Source: an uncultured Collinsella sp. (GTDB lineage Bacteria; Actinomycetota; Coriobacteriia; Coriobacteriales; Coriobacteriaceae). Taken from it: a stretch of 9,847 nt of DNA. The notes beneath the pieces were generated by a model. It was not told where the DNA came from. It did no database searches and worked only from the letters and a program-made list of their open reading frames with translations. The DNA lies in NCBI GenBank assembly GCA_959020035.1, contig CAUEQX010000062.1, positions 1 through 9,847 on the forward strand. Direction: 5' to 3'. The position numbers were made by a program, and so were the translations under genes. Positions 1 through 9,847 of this stretch are shown in pieces (positions within the stretch are counted from its first letter, which is position 1; the number at the start of each line of letters is the position of its first letter).

Positions 1-168
1 CGTTAATAATTCTTGGTGAGGCCCTCACCTTAGATACGCTCTTGTCGGGCGAAATGTTTCAAATTCAAGCATGAAAAACCGACCAAAATAAACCTGTCCC
101 TTTTTGGCATAAAGGAATCCCCTCCCGTCCCGGGAATCCGACGTACTCGTCGGGGCAACGTTCCTCAC
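1..168. other. intergenic region downstream of rpoC, no gene seen
   Basis: No coding region could be supported here. What is visible: a perfect 6-bp inverted repeat with a 3-nt centre at 15-29 (GGTGAG/CTCACC), a perfect 6-bp hairpin with a 4-nt loop at 138-153 (CCGACG/CGTCGG), and a direct repeat GGAATCC at 114-120 and 133-139. None of the hairpins is followed by a convincing T-tract. No -35/-10 pair with acceptable spacing was found on either strand. The stretch lies beyond the rpoBC terminator and probably leads into the next, unseen gene. Confidence 0.5.
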
Positions 169-206
169 AAAAAAAGACCCGCTTCCCTGTTGGGAAACGG
201 GTCTTT
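169..206 (-). terminator. intrinsic terminator of the rpoBC transcript
   Basis: On the minus strand AAAGACCCG pairs with CGGGTCTTT (9 bp, 173-181 with 198-206). One A-C mismatch follows, then a further 5 bp (183-187 with 192-196) closed by a 4-nt loop. The stem runs directly into seven T residues (169-175 on the complementary strand). It begins 27 nt after the rpoC stop codon. Shape and position are those of a Rho-independent terminator. Confidence 0.93.
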
Positions 207-232
207 GGAAGGACGGTTAACGTACTTGGAAA

Positions 233-4708
<4,476 letters not shown>

Positions 4709-4714
4709 AGTCAA

Positions 4715-7700
4715 CTACTCCTTATCAGTGGTCGTGGCGGCGACAGCCTCGGGCGCCTCGTCGGTCTCGGCATCCTCGGCCTCGACGTCGGCGTCAACGC
4801 CGGCGAGCGCAGCCAGGTCGTCGAGAGCAGAGGTCTCCTCGGCGGTCACAGGGGCGGAGGCGTCCTCGTCGGCATCGTGCATGGGCTCGATGTCCAGTGC
4901 GAGCGAACGAATCTCCTTGACGAGAACCTTGAAGGACTCGGGGATACCCGGGACAGGAACGTTCTCGCCCTTGACGATGGACTCGTAGGTCTTGACGCGG
5001 CCCACGGTATCGTCGGACTTGACGGTCAGGATCTCCTGCAGGACGTTGGAAGCACCGTAAGCGTACAGTGCCCAAACTTCCATCTCGCCGAAACGCTGGC
5101 CGCCGAACTGAGCCTTGCCGCCCAGCGGCTGCTGGGTAACCAGGCTGTAAGGGCCGGTCGAACGGGCGTGGATCTTGTCGTCAACCATGTGGCCGAGCTT
5201 GAGGATGTAGGACGTACCCACGGTAATGGGCTCGCGGAACTCCTCGCCGGTGCGGCCGTCGAACAGGCGGGTCTTGCCGCGCTCGTCAAGCTGGGTGACG
5301 AACTCGGGGCGCATGTGATCGCCAAAGGCAGCGGTGGCCTTGTTGAGCATGTTCTTGTTAGCACGACGAATGACCTCGGCGATCTCGTCCTCCTTGGCGC
5401 CGTCGAAGACGGGCGTCGCGGTGAAGAACGGACCGGGGACGTACTTGTCGGAGTCGGCCTGCTCGGTATCCCAACCGCAGGCAGCAGCCCAGCCAAGGTG
5501 GCACTCGAGCAGCTGGCCGACGTTCATACGCGAAGGAACGCCCAGCGGGTTGAGGATAACGTCGATCGGGGTACCGTCAGCCATGTAGGGCATGTCCTCG
5601 ACCGGCAGAACGTTGCAGATGACACCCTTGTTGCCGTGGCGGCCGGCGATCTTATCGCCCTGCTGGATCTTACGACGCTGGGCGACGTAGACGCGCACCT
5701 GCTCGTTGACGCCGGGAGCCAGATCGTCGCCGTTCTCGCGGCTAAAGCGGACGACGTCGATGACGCGGCCGTAAGCGCCGTGAGGCATCTTAAGGGAGGT
5801 GTCGCGGACGTCGTGGGCCTTGGCACCGAAGATGGCGCGCAGCAGGCGCTCCTCGGCGGTCAGAGCGCTCTCGCCCTTAGGCGTGACCTTGCCGACCAGG
5901 ATGTCGCCAGGGCCGACCTCGGCGCCGATGCGGATAATGCCGTCCTCGTCGAGGTTGGCAAGCATGTCCTCGGAGAGGTTCGGGATCTCGCGGGTGATCT
6001 CCTCGGGGCCGAGCTTGGTGTCGCGGGCATCGATCTCGTGACGGGTGATGTTGATGGTCGTCAGCAGGTCCTCGGCCACCAGGCGCTCGGACACGACGAT
6101 GCCGTCCTCGTAGTTGAAGCCTTCCCACGGCATGTATGCCACGGTGAGGTTCTGACCCAGTGCGAGCTCGCCATGATCGGTCGAAGGACCGTCAGCCAGG
6201 GGCTCGCCCTGCTCAACGGTGTCACCGACGCGCACGAGCGGACGGTGGTTGATGCAGGTGGACTGGTTGGAGCGCTGGTACTTGGCCAGGTGATACTCGT
6301 CCATGCCGCCGGCATGCTTGACGATGATCTTGGCGGCGTCGGCAAAAATGACCTCGCCGGCGTTCTTGGCCAGGGTGACCTCGCCGGAGTCCAGGGCGGC
6401 GCGACGCTCCATGCCGGTACCGACATAGGGAGCGGCAGGGTGAACCAGCGGCACGGCCTGACGCTGCATGTTGGCGCCCATCAGCGTACGCTTGGCGTCG
6501 TCGTGCTCGAGGAACGGGATCAGCGTGGCTGCGACGGAGAGCATCTGACGCGGCGAGACGTCCATGTAGTCGACGTCCTCGACGGGCACGTCGGCGGGAG
6601 CGCCGAAGGAGCCGTCGAAGTCGCGGGTACGGGCGATCACGGTGTGCGGGCGGACAAGCCTGCCCTCGGCATCGGTCGTGATGAACTCGTTGGTCTTGGG
6701 ATCGAGCGGCGTGTTAGCCGGCGCGATGACGTGCTTCTCTTCCTCGTCAGCGGTCATCCAGTCGATCTGGTCGGTGGCAACGCCGTTCTCGACGCGACGG
6801 AACGGAGCCTCGATGAAGCCGTACTCGTTGACGCGGGCGTAGAGGGCGAGCGAGCCGATCAGGCCGATGTTGGGGCCTTCGGGGGTCTCGATCGGGCACA
6901 TGCGGCTGTAGTGCGAGTTGTGAACGTCGCGGACGGCCGTCGGCACGTTGGTGCGGCGGCTGGAGCCGGACTTGTGGCCGGCAAGACCGCCAGGGCCGAG
7001 TGCGGACAGGCGGCGCTTGTGGGTCAGACCGGTCAGGGGGTTCGCCTGGTCCATGAACTGCGAGAGCTGCGAGGAACCGAAGAACTCCTTGATGGAGGCC
7101 ACGATCGGGCGGATGTTGATGAGCGACTGCGGGGTGATCTCGTCGATGTCCTGGGAGCTCATGCGCTCACGGACGACGCGCTCCATACGGCTCATGCCGA
7201 TACGGAACTGGTTGGCGACGAGCTCGCCGACGGTGCGGATGCGGCGGTTGCCAAAGTGGTCGATGTCATCGACCTTGAAGCCCTGCTCGCCGGCAGCGAG
7301 GGACAGCAGGTAGCGCAGCGTCGCGACGATATCCTCGTCGGTGAGCACCGTGACCTCTTCCTCGGTGGTGAGGTTGAGCTTCTTGTTGACCTTGTAACGA
7401 CCGACGCGGGCCAGATCGTAGCGCTGCGGGTTGAAGAGCAGGCCCTCGAGCAGGCTGCGGGAAGCGTCCACGGTGGGAGGCTCGCCCGGGCGCAGACGAC
7501 GGTAGATCTCGATGAGGGCGTCCTCGCGAGTGAGGGCGGTGTCGCGCTCCAGGGTACGCTTGATCACATCGGAGTTGCCGAGCAGCTCGATGATGTCATC
7601 GTTGGTGACGGCGATGCCAAGGGCGCGCAGGAACATCGTGGCGCTCTGCTTGCGCTTACGGTCGATGGAGACCATGAGCTGGTCGCGCTTGTCGACCTCA

Positions 7701-8206
7701 AACTCGAGCCAGGCACCGCGGGACGGGATGATCTGGGCCTTGTAGATCTGCTTGCCCGAATCCATCTCGGAGCTGTAGTACACACCCGGGGAACGGACGA
7801 GCTGCGAGACGACGATACGCTCGGTACCGTTGATGATGAAGGTGCCCTGATCGGTCATCATGGGGAAGTCGCCCATAAAGACGAGCTGCTCCTTGATCTC
7901 GCCGGTCTCCTTGTTGGTGAGACGGACGTCGGTCAGAAGCGGGGCCTGATAGGTCATGTCCTTCTCGCGGCACTCCTCGACGGTGTGCGCGGGGTCGCCG
8001 AACTGATGCTCGCCGAAGGTAACCTCGAGAACATGGTTCTGGCTCTGGATGGGGCTGGATTCCTTGAACGCCTCACGAAGGCCCTCGTCCTTAAAACGCT
8101 CAAAGGATTCCCTTTGAACAGAGATAAGGTTGGGGAGCTCCATGGCCTCCGGGATTTTCCCGAAGCTGACGCGCTTGCGCTCAGTGGCAGTGTATGCGTA
8201 GGTCAC
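4715..8206 (-). CDS. rpoB: DNA-directed RNA polymerase subunit beta
   Basis: Beta is the second largest catalytic subunit, holding the rifampicin pocket, fork loops and flap. The protein is 1163 aa, close to the actinobacterial norm. Visible: SQLVRSPGVYY (134-144); rifampicin region SSQLSQFMDQANPLTGLTHKRRLSALG at 378-404, with Gln383, Asp386, His396 and Ser401 all the drug-sensitive residues; CPIETPEGPNIGLI (437-450); NYEDG (698-702), which contacts the catalytic site; GDKIAGRHGNKG (850-861) with its two lysines; GGKAQFGGQRFGEMEVWALYAYGA (1029-1052). After GPGGL the usual TRERAGFE-type stretch is replaced by 16 unrelated residues (409-424). About 53 residues after EIEPMH-like position 1110 form an acidic, Ala-rich tail with one Lys. 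The GTG start is set by AAGGAGG 9 nt upstream. It is followed at once by rpoC and preceded by its own promoter region. Confidence 0.97.
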   Translation of the reverse strand: MTYAYTATERKRVSFGKIPEAMELPNLISVQRESFERFKDEGLREAFKESSPIQSQNHVLEVTFGEHQFGDPAHTVEECREKDMTYQAPLLTDVRLTNKETGEIKEQLVFMGDFPMMTDQGTFIINGTERIVVSQLVRSPGVYYSSEMDSGKQIYKAQIIPSRGAWLEFEVDKRDQLMVSIDRKRKQSATMFLRALGIAVTNDDIIELLGNSDVIKRTLERDTALTREDALIEIYRRLRPGEPPTVDASRSLLEGLLFNPQRYDLARVGRYKVNKKLNLTTEEEVTVLTDEDIVATLRYLLSLAAGEQGFKVDDIDHFGNRRIRTVGELVANQFRIGMSRMERVVRERMSSQDIDEITPQSLINIRPIVASIKEFFGSSQLSQFMDQANPLTGLTHKRRLSALGPGGLAGHKSGSSRRTNVPTAVRDVHNSHYSRMCPIETPEGPNIGLIGSLALYARVNEYGFIEAPFRRVENGVATDQIDWMTADEEEKHVIAPANTPLDPKTNEFITTDAEGRLVRPHTVIARTRDFDGSFGAPADVPVEDVDYMDVSPRQMLSVAATLIPFLEHDDAKRTLMGANMQRQAVPLVHPAAPYVGTGMERRAALDSGEVTLAKNAGEVIFADAAKIIVKHAGGMDEYHLAKYQRSNQSTCINHRPLVRVGDTVEQGEPLADGPSTDHGELALGQNLTVAYMPWEGFNYEDGIVVSERLVAEDLLTTINITRHEIDARDTKLGPEEITREIPNLSEDMLANLDEDGIIRIGAEVGPGDILVGKVTPKGESALTAEERLLRAIFGAKAHDVRDTSLKMPHGAYGRVIDVVRFSRENGDDLAPGVNEQVRVYVAQRRKIQQGDKIAGRHGNKGVICNVLPVEDMPYMADGTPIDVILNPLGVPSRMNVGQLLECHLGWAAACGWDTEQADSDKYVPGPFFTATPVFDGAKEDEIAEVIRRANKNMLNKATAAFGDHMRPEFVTQLDERGKTRLFDGRTGEEFREPITVGTSYILKLGHMVDDKIHARSTGPYSLVTQQPLGGKAQFGGQRFGEMEVWALYAYGASNVLQEILTVKSDDTVGRVKTYESIVKGENVPVPGIPESFKVLVKEIRSLALDIEPMHDADEDASAPVTAEETSALDDLAALAGVDADVEAEDAETDEAPEAVAATTTDKE
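4718..4723 (-). promoter_or_regulatory. ribosome binding site of rpoC, inside the rpoB 3' end
   Basis: AAGGAG on the minus strand lies in the last two sense codons of rpoB, immediately before its TAG. It is 9 nt from the GTG at 4708 but only 3 nt from the TTG at 4714, so it decides in favour of GTG as the rpoC start. Ribosomes finishing rpoB would sit on this site, which favours translational coupling. Confidence 0.85.
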
Positions 8207-8215
8207 CAGGTTTTT

Positions 8216-8222
8216 CCTCCTT
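8216..8222 (-). promoter_or_regulatory. ribosome binding site of rpoB
   Basis: AAGGAGG, a full match to the anti-Shine-Dalgarno core, separated by 9 nt (AAAAACCTG) from the GTG start codon at 8206. It supports a GTG start for rpoB. Confidence 0.9.
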
Positions 8223-8242
8223 CACGGAAATGCTCGGTGGGT

Positions 8243-8263
8243 TGGCGAGGCATAGCTTCGCCA
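8243..8263 (-). other. hairpin in the rpoB leader
   Basis: On the minus strand TGGCGA pairs with TCGCCA (6 bp). One A-C mismatch and a G-C pair follow, closed by a 5-nt loop. It lies between the candidate transcription start (about 8273) and the ribosome binding site, 20 nt before the latter. It could shape leader RNA or messenger stability. No T-tract follows, so it is not a terminator. Function unknown. Confidence 0.4.
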
Positions 8264-8279
8264 GTTATCGCAACCTAAT

Positions 8280-8307
8280 AGTTTATCAGGTACCGACCGT
8301 TGGGCAA
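8280..8307 (-). promoter_or_regulatory. candidate promoter of rpoBC
   Basis: On the minus strand a -35-like TTGCCC (8307-8302), a 16-nt spacer and a -10-like TAAACT (8285-8280), preceded by TG in the extended -10 position (TGATAAACT). Transcription would start near 8273, giving a leader of about 66 nt. Since galU has a strong terminator upstream, a separate promoter for rpoBC is expected, which supports this call. Confidence 0.55.
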
Positions 8308-8353
8308 GAAAAGCCTTGACGCGATTGAGTTTTTGGAGTAGCAAAGTTTTTCG

Positions 8354-8417
8354 ACAGAAAACACGCAGGTAGATGTATGTGTATCGAACATCTGTTCATA
8401 TATTTTCTGTGAACAGA
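8354..8417. repeat. cluster of overlapping inverted repeats upstream of rpoB
   Basis: Several dyads overlap here: ACAGAAAA (8354-8361) against TTTTCTGT (8403-8410); AGATGT (8371-8376) against ACATCT (8388-8393); GAACA/TGTTC with a 2-nt centre (8386-8397); TCTGTTCA (8391-8398) against TGAACAGA (8410-8417); and TCTGT/ACAGA with a 2-nt centre (8406-8417). The GAACA dyad, with its flank TCGAAC-ATCT-GTTC, resembles a Gram-positive LexA/DinR box. A weak second promoter on the minus strand, TTGCCG (8427-8422) with TATATG (8402-8397) at a long 19-nt spacing, would overlap it. The repeats are seen directly; an operator role is inference. Confidence 0.5.
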
Positions 8418-8440
8418 GAGCCGGCAATCGCAGCTCTTAT

Positions 8441-8473
8441 AAAAAACGGGCGCGAACCGAGGTCCGCGCCCGT
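8441..8473 (-). terminator. intrinsic terminator of galU
   Basis: On the minus strand ACGGGCGCG (8473-8465) pairs perfectly with CGCGCCCGT (8454-8446) over 9 bp with a 10-nt loop, running into a T-tract (8446-8441). It begins about 20 nt after the galU stop codon. It separates galU from rpoB transcription. Confidence 0.93.
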
Positions 8474-8493
8474 AAATGTCGATGCCCGAAGGC

Positions 8494-9402
8494 TTACTTG
8501 CGCATCAATCCGCCGCGCTCGTCGATGGCATCCCAGAAGGCATCGGCAAAGCGGGGATCGCTTGCAGCCATGAGGGCGTTGGTGGCCATCCAGCCAGAGG
8601 GAGTGCCGGTGTCGTAGCCCGACAGCGGGTCGATGACGACGGCATACATGGCCTCACGGTCGAGCGAACGGGCCATGGCGTCGGTGAGCTGGATCTCGCC
8701 GCCCTTGCCGGCCTGCTGATCTGCCAGCAGGTCCATGACCAGCGGGCTCAGCAGGTAGCGACCGACGATGTACAGGTTGGACGGAGCAGCCTCGGGAGCG
8801 GGCTTCTCGACCAGACCGCCGATGCGCCAGACAGCGCCCGGCTCGGCATCGGCAACGTCCTCGGCGCCCTCGAGCGAACCGACGCGCTCGCCGGCGATAA
8901 CGCCGTAGCGGCTGACTTCCTCGGGTGAGCAAGCAGCGACGGCGATAACCGAAGCGCCACCGTGCTCCTTGGAAACGGCGAGCATCTTGTCGCAGATGTC
9001 GCGGTTAGGCACAACGTAGTCGCCCAGAAGAACCAGGAAGTTCTCCCCTGCCACGGCGTCGGCAGCAGAGCGAATAGCATGGCCGAGGCCCTTGGGCTCG
9101 TACTGATAACGGAAGTCGACCGGCATACCGCCAGCGTGGGCGACGGCATCGGCATAGGCGTTCTTGCCGCGCTCGCGCAGCAGGTTCTCGAGCGAGCGAT
9201 CGGGCTGGAAGTAGTTCAGTAGCTCGGGCTTACCGGGAGAAGTAACGATGATGGCATCGTCGACTTCCTCGGGGTCGAGCGCCTCCTCGACGACGTACTG
9301 AATGACGGGCTTGTCGAGCACCGGCAGCATCTCTTTGGGCGTGCACTTGGTGCCAGGCAGAAAACGCGTGCCAAGACCGGCGGCGGGGATGATTGCCTTC
9401 AT
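8494..9402 (-). CDS. galU: UTP--glucose-1-phosphate uridylyltransferase
   Basis: The enzyme joins UTP and glucose-1-phosphate to give UDP-glucose and pyrophosphate in the cytoplasm, feeding cell-envelope glycan, exopolysaccharide and Leloir galactose metabolism. The 302-aa product fits the family. Visible: nucleotide-binding signature AAGLGTRFLPGTK at 7-19; PKEMLPVLDKP at 22-32; GLGHAI at 105-110; GD at 127-128, the likely metal-binding Asp, followed by Tyr where Asp is common; VEKP at 198-201 with the conserved Lys200; GGEIQLTDA at 234-242; YDTG at 263-266. An upstream in-frame start at 9486 would add 28 residues unlike the family. The ATG at 9402 fits the family N-terminus MKAIIPAAG and follows AAAGGA. 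It stands alone between terminators of rplL and of itself, so it is probably monocistronic. A GtaB/HasC-type name is equivalent. Confidence 0.95.
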   Translation of the reverse strand: MKAIIPAAGLGTRFLPGTKCTPKEMLPVLDKPVIQYVVEEALDPEEVDDAIIVTSPGKPELLNYFQPDRSLENLLRERGKNAYADAVAHAGGMPVDFRYQYEPKGLGHAIRSAADAVAGENFLVLLGDYVVPNRDICDKMLAVSKEHGGASVIAVAACSPEEVSRYGVIAGERVGSLEGAEDVADAEPGAVWRIGGLVEKPAPEAAPSNLYIVGRYLLSPLVMDLLADQQAGKGGEIQLTDAMARSLDREAMYAVVIDPLSGYDTGTPSGWMATNALMAASDPRFADAFWDAIDERGGLMRK

Positions 9403-9414
9403 GTTATTCAAAGA

Positions 9415-9420
9415 TCCTTT
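9415..9420 (-). promoter_or_regulatory. ribosome binding site of galU
   Basis: AAAGGA on the minus strand, 12 nt before the ATG at 9402, a little longer than ideal. It supports this ATG rather than the upstream in-frame start at 9486. Confidence 0.6.
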
Positions 9421-9424
9421 CGCA

Positions 9425-9456
9425 GGCGCAAAAGCGCCCCATGCGTGCGGCGCACG
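9425..9456 (-). other. small hairpins in the galU leader
   Basis: Two dyads lie just upstream of the galU ribosome binding site: GGCGC/GCGCC around a 4-nt loop (9425-9438) and CGTGC/GCACG around a 3-nt centre (9444-9456). The second can alternatively pair as GCGGC/GCCGC with bases up to about 9461. Such exclusive pairings could affect translation, but they match no riboswitch I recognise and may be chance in GC-rich DNA. Confidence 0.3.
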
Positions 9457-9498
9457 GCCGCAGACCAAATTGCGATACCCAAGCATCTTACCGCTGGA

Positions 9499-9526
9499 AC
9501 TATATGTCGCTACAAGGCAGAGACAA
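9499..9526 (-). promoter_or_regulatory. candidate promoter of galU
   Basis: On the minus strand TTGTCT (9526-9521), a 16-nt spacer and TATAGT (9504-9499). The -10 matches the sigma-A consensus at five of six bases and the -35 at four of six. Transcription would start near 9492, giving a leader of about 90 nt. A promoter is expected here because a strong terminator closes the rplL unit just upstream. Confidence 0.6.
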
Positions 9527-9543
9527 TTCTTCAGCAGGTCAAC

Positions 9544-9577
9544 GCAAATTATTGCTCGAATGGTGCAATTTTATTGC
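9544..9577. repeat. tandem AT-rich dyads upstream of the galU promoter
   Basis: Two similar palindromes in tandem: GCAAATTATTGC (9544-9555) and GCAATTTTATTGC (9565-9577), with centres about 21 bp apart, two helical turns. Related half-sites occur at 9601-9608 (ACGCAAAT, repeating 9542-9549) and, inverted, at 9467-9474 (AAATTGCG). They would lie about 57 and 79 bp upstream of the proposed galU start, a usual place for an activator. The repeats are seen; their use is inferred. Confidence 0.4.
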
Positions 9578-9650
9578 CCAACGGCAGGGCACCCGATACG
9601 ACGCAAATCACAGAATACGGCAGTTTGAGCTACCGATGTCGAGGGACTGA

Positions 9651-9689
9651 AAAACAAAAAAGACGGGGCTCGCAATGCGAACCCCGCCT
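9651..9689 (-). terminator. intrinsic terminator of the rplL transcript
   Basis: On the minus strand a 5-bp CGGGG/CCCCG stem (9682-9686 with 9664-9668) continues after one mismatch for 4 bp to a 3-nt loop, and is followed by TTTTTTGTTTT. It starts 28 nt after the rplL stop codon and fits a Rho-independent terminator. Confidence 0.9.
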
Positions 9690-9716
9690 GCAAAGAAATC
9701 TGGCGAGAAAGCCTGA

Positions 9717-9847
9717 TTACTTGAGGGTGACAGCAGCGCCAGCAGCCTCGAGCTTCTCCTTGGCAGCCTCGGCGTCCTCCTTCTTGGCACCCTCGAGAAC
9801 AGCCTTGGGCGCGCCCTCGACGACCTGCTGGGCCTCCTTCAGGCCCA
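9717..9847 (-). CDS. rplL: 50S ribosomal protein L7/L12, C-terminal part (cut by window edge)
   Basis: L7/L12 forms the ribosomal stalk that recruits translation GTPases. Only the last 42 codons plus two bases are inside the window; the 5' end lies beyond 9847. The visible C-terminal domain begins GLKEAQQVVEGAPKAVLEG, closely matching the conserved GLKEAK-LVE-APK segment that contacts elongation factors, and ends in AAVTLK before TAA. It would normally be preceded by rplJ. The following terminator shows that rplL is not simply cotranscribed with rpoB, although its neighbourhood to rpoBC is the ancestral arrangement. Confidence 0.96.
   Translation of the reverse strand, partial: GLKEAQQVVEGAPKAVLEGAKKEDAEAAKEKLEAAGAAVTLK

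Noticed and set aside
15..29. GGTGAG/CTCACC dyad as a terminator
   Set aside because: The stem is only 6 bp with a 3-nt centre and is not followed by a T-tract on either strand.
4709..4714. TTG at 4714 as the rpoC start codon
   Set aside because: It lies only 3 nt from AAGGAG, whereas GTG at 4708 has ideal 9-nt spacing.
6935..6982. Compensating frameshifts as the cause of the unusual beta fork loop 2
   Set aside because: The loop replacement is an in-frame net gain of 24 nt with codon use like the rest of rpoB, and the flanking conserved motifs are intact. Misreads would have to be numerous.
8373..8573. A 66-codon plus-strand open frame over the rpoB upstream region
   Set aside because: It runs through the galU terminator and into the galU coding sequence in antisense, has no ribosome binding site that I can see and resembles no protein family.
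9403..9486. A 28-residue N-terminal extension of galU from an upstream in-frame start
   Set aside because: The extension does not resemble the family, which begins MKAIIPAAG. A ribosome binding site precedes the ATG at 9402, and the longer start would begin just at the proposed transcription start.
9302..9650. Two overlapping plus-strand open frames across the galU start and upstream region
   Set aside because: They cover the galU N-terminus in antisense and its promoter region, with no ribosome binding site or family resemblance; treated as chance open frames.

Overview
The window carries the core RNA polymerase genes of a high-GC Gram-positive bacterium, all on the minus strand. Reading in the direction of transcription (right to left) the order is: the 3' end of rplL (ribosomal protein L7/L12), galU (UTP-glucose-1-phosphate uridylyltransferase), rpoB (RNA polymerase beta) and rpoC (beta'). 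The GC-rich third positions, the actinobacterial-type beta' with its charged insertion near residues 145-215, and the placement of galU between rplL and rpoB suggest an actinobacterium, most likely of the class Coriobacteriia (Collinsella-like). That placement is inference from sequence character, not a database match.

Layout by transcription unit. (1) 9717-9847: last 42 codons of rplL, then a hairpin/T-tract terminator at 9651-9689. (2) 9403-9650: galU upstream region with a candidate sigma-A-type promoter (9499-9526), two tandem AT-rich dyads just upstream of it and small leader hairpins. (3) 8494-9402: galU, then its own strong terminator (8441-8473). (4) 8207-8440: rpoB upstream region with a cluster of overlapping inverted repeats, including one resembling a Gram-positive LexA box, a candidate extended -10 promoter (8280-8307), a leader hairpin and a perfect AAGGAGG ribosome binding site. 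(5) 4715-8206 rpoB and 233-4708 rpoC, an almost abutting, translationally coupled pair whose frames are identical and separated by one UAG. (6) 169-206: terminator of the rpoBC unit. Positions 1-168 contain no gene that can be supported.

The genes are ordinary housekeeping genes, but the polymerase encoded here is not textbook. Beta' has about 225 residues beyond the usual C-terminus. They contain a helix-hairpin-helix domain that aligns without gaps to the C-terminal domain of the alpha subunit, keeping the residues equivalent to R265, N268, G296, K298 and E302 that contact UP-element DNA. The beta subunit has a rebuilt, longer fork loop 2 right after the rifampicin region. The beta' trigger loop has Ile for the usual Phe, and the following ELFEAR-type motif is replaced. 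Both large subunits end in acidic tails with similar short amphipathic motifs. These four features are the most interesting part of the window.
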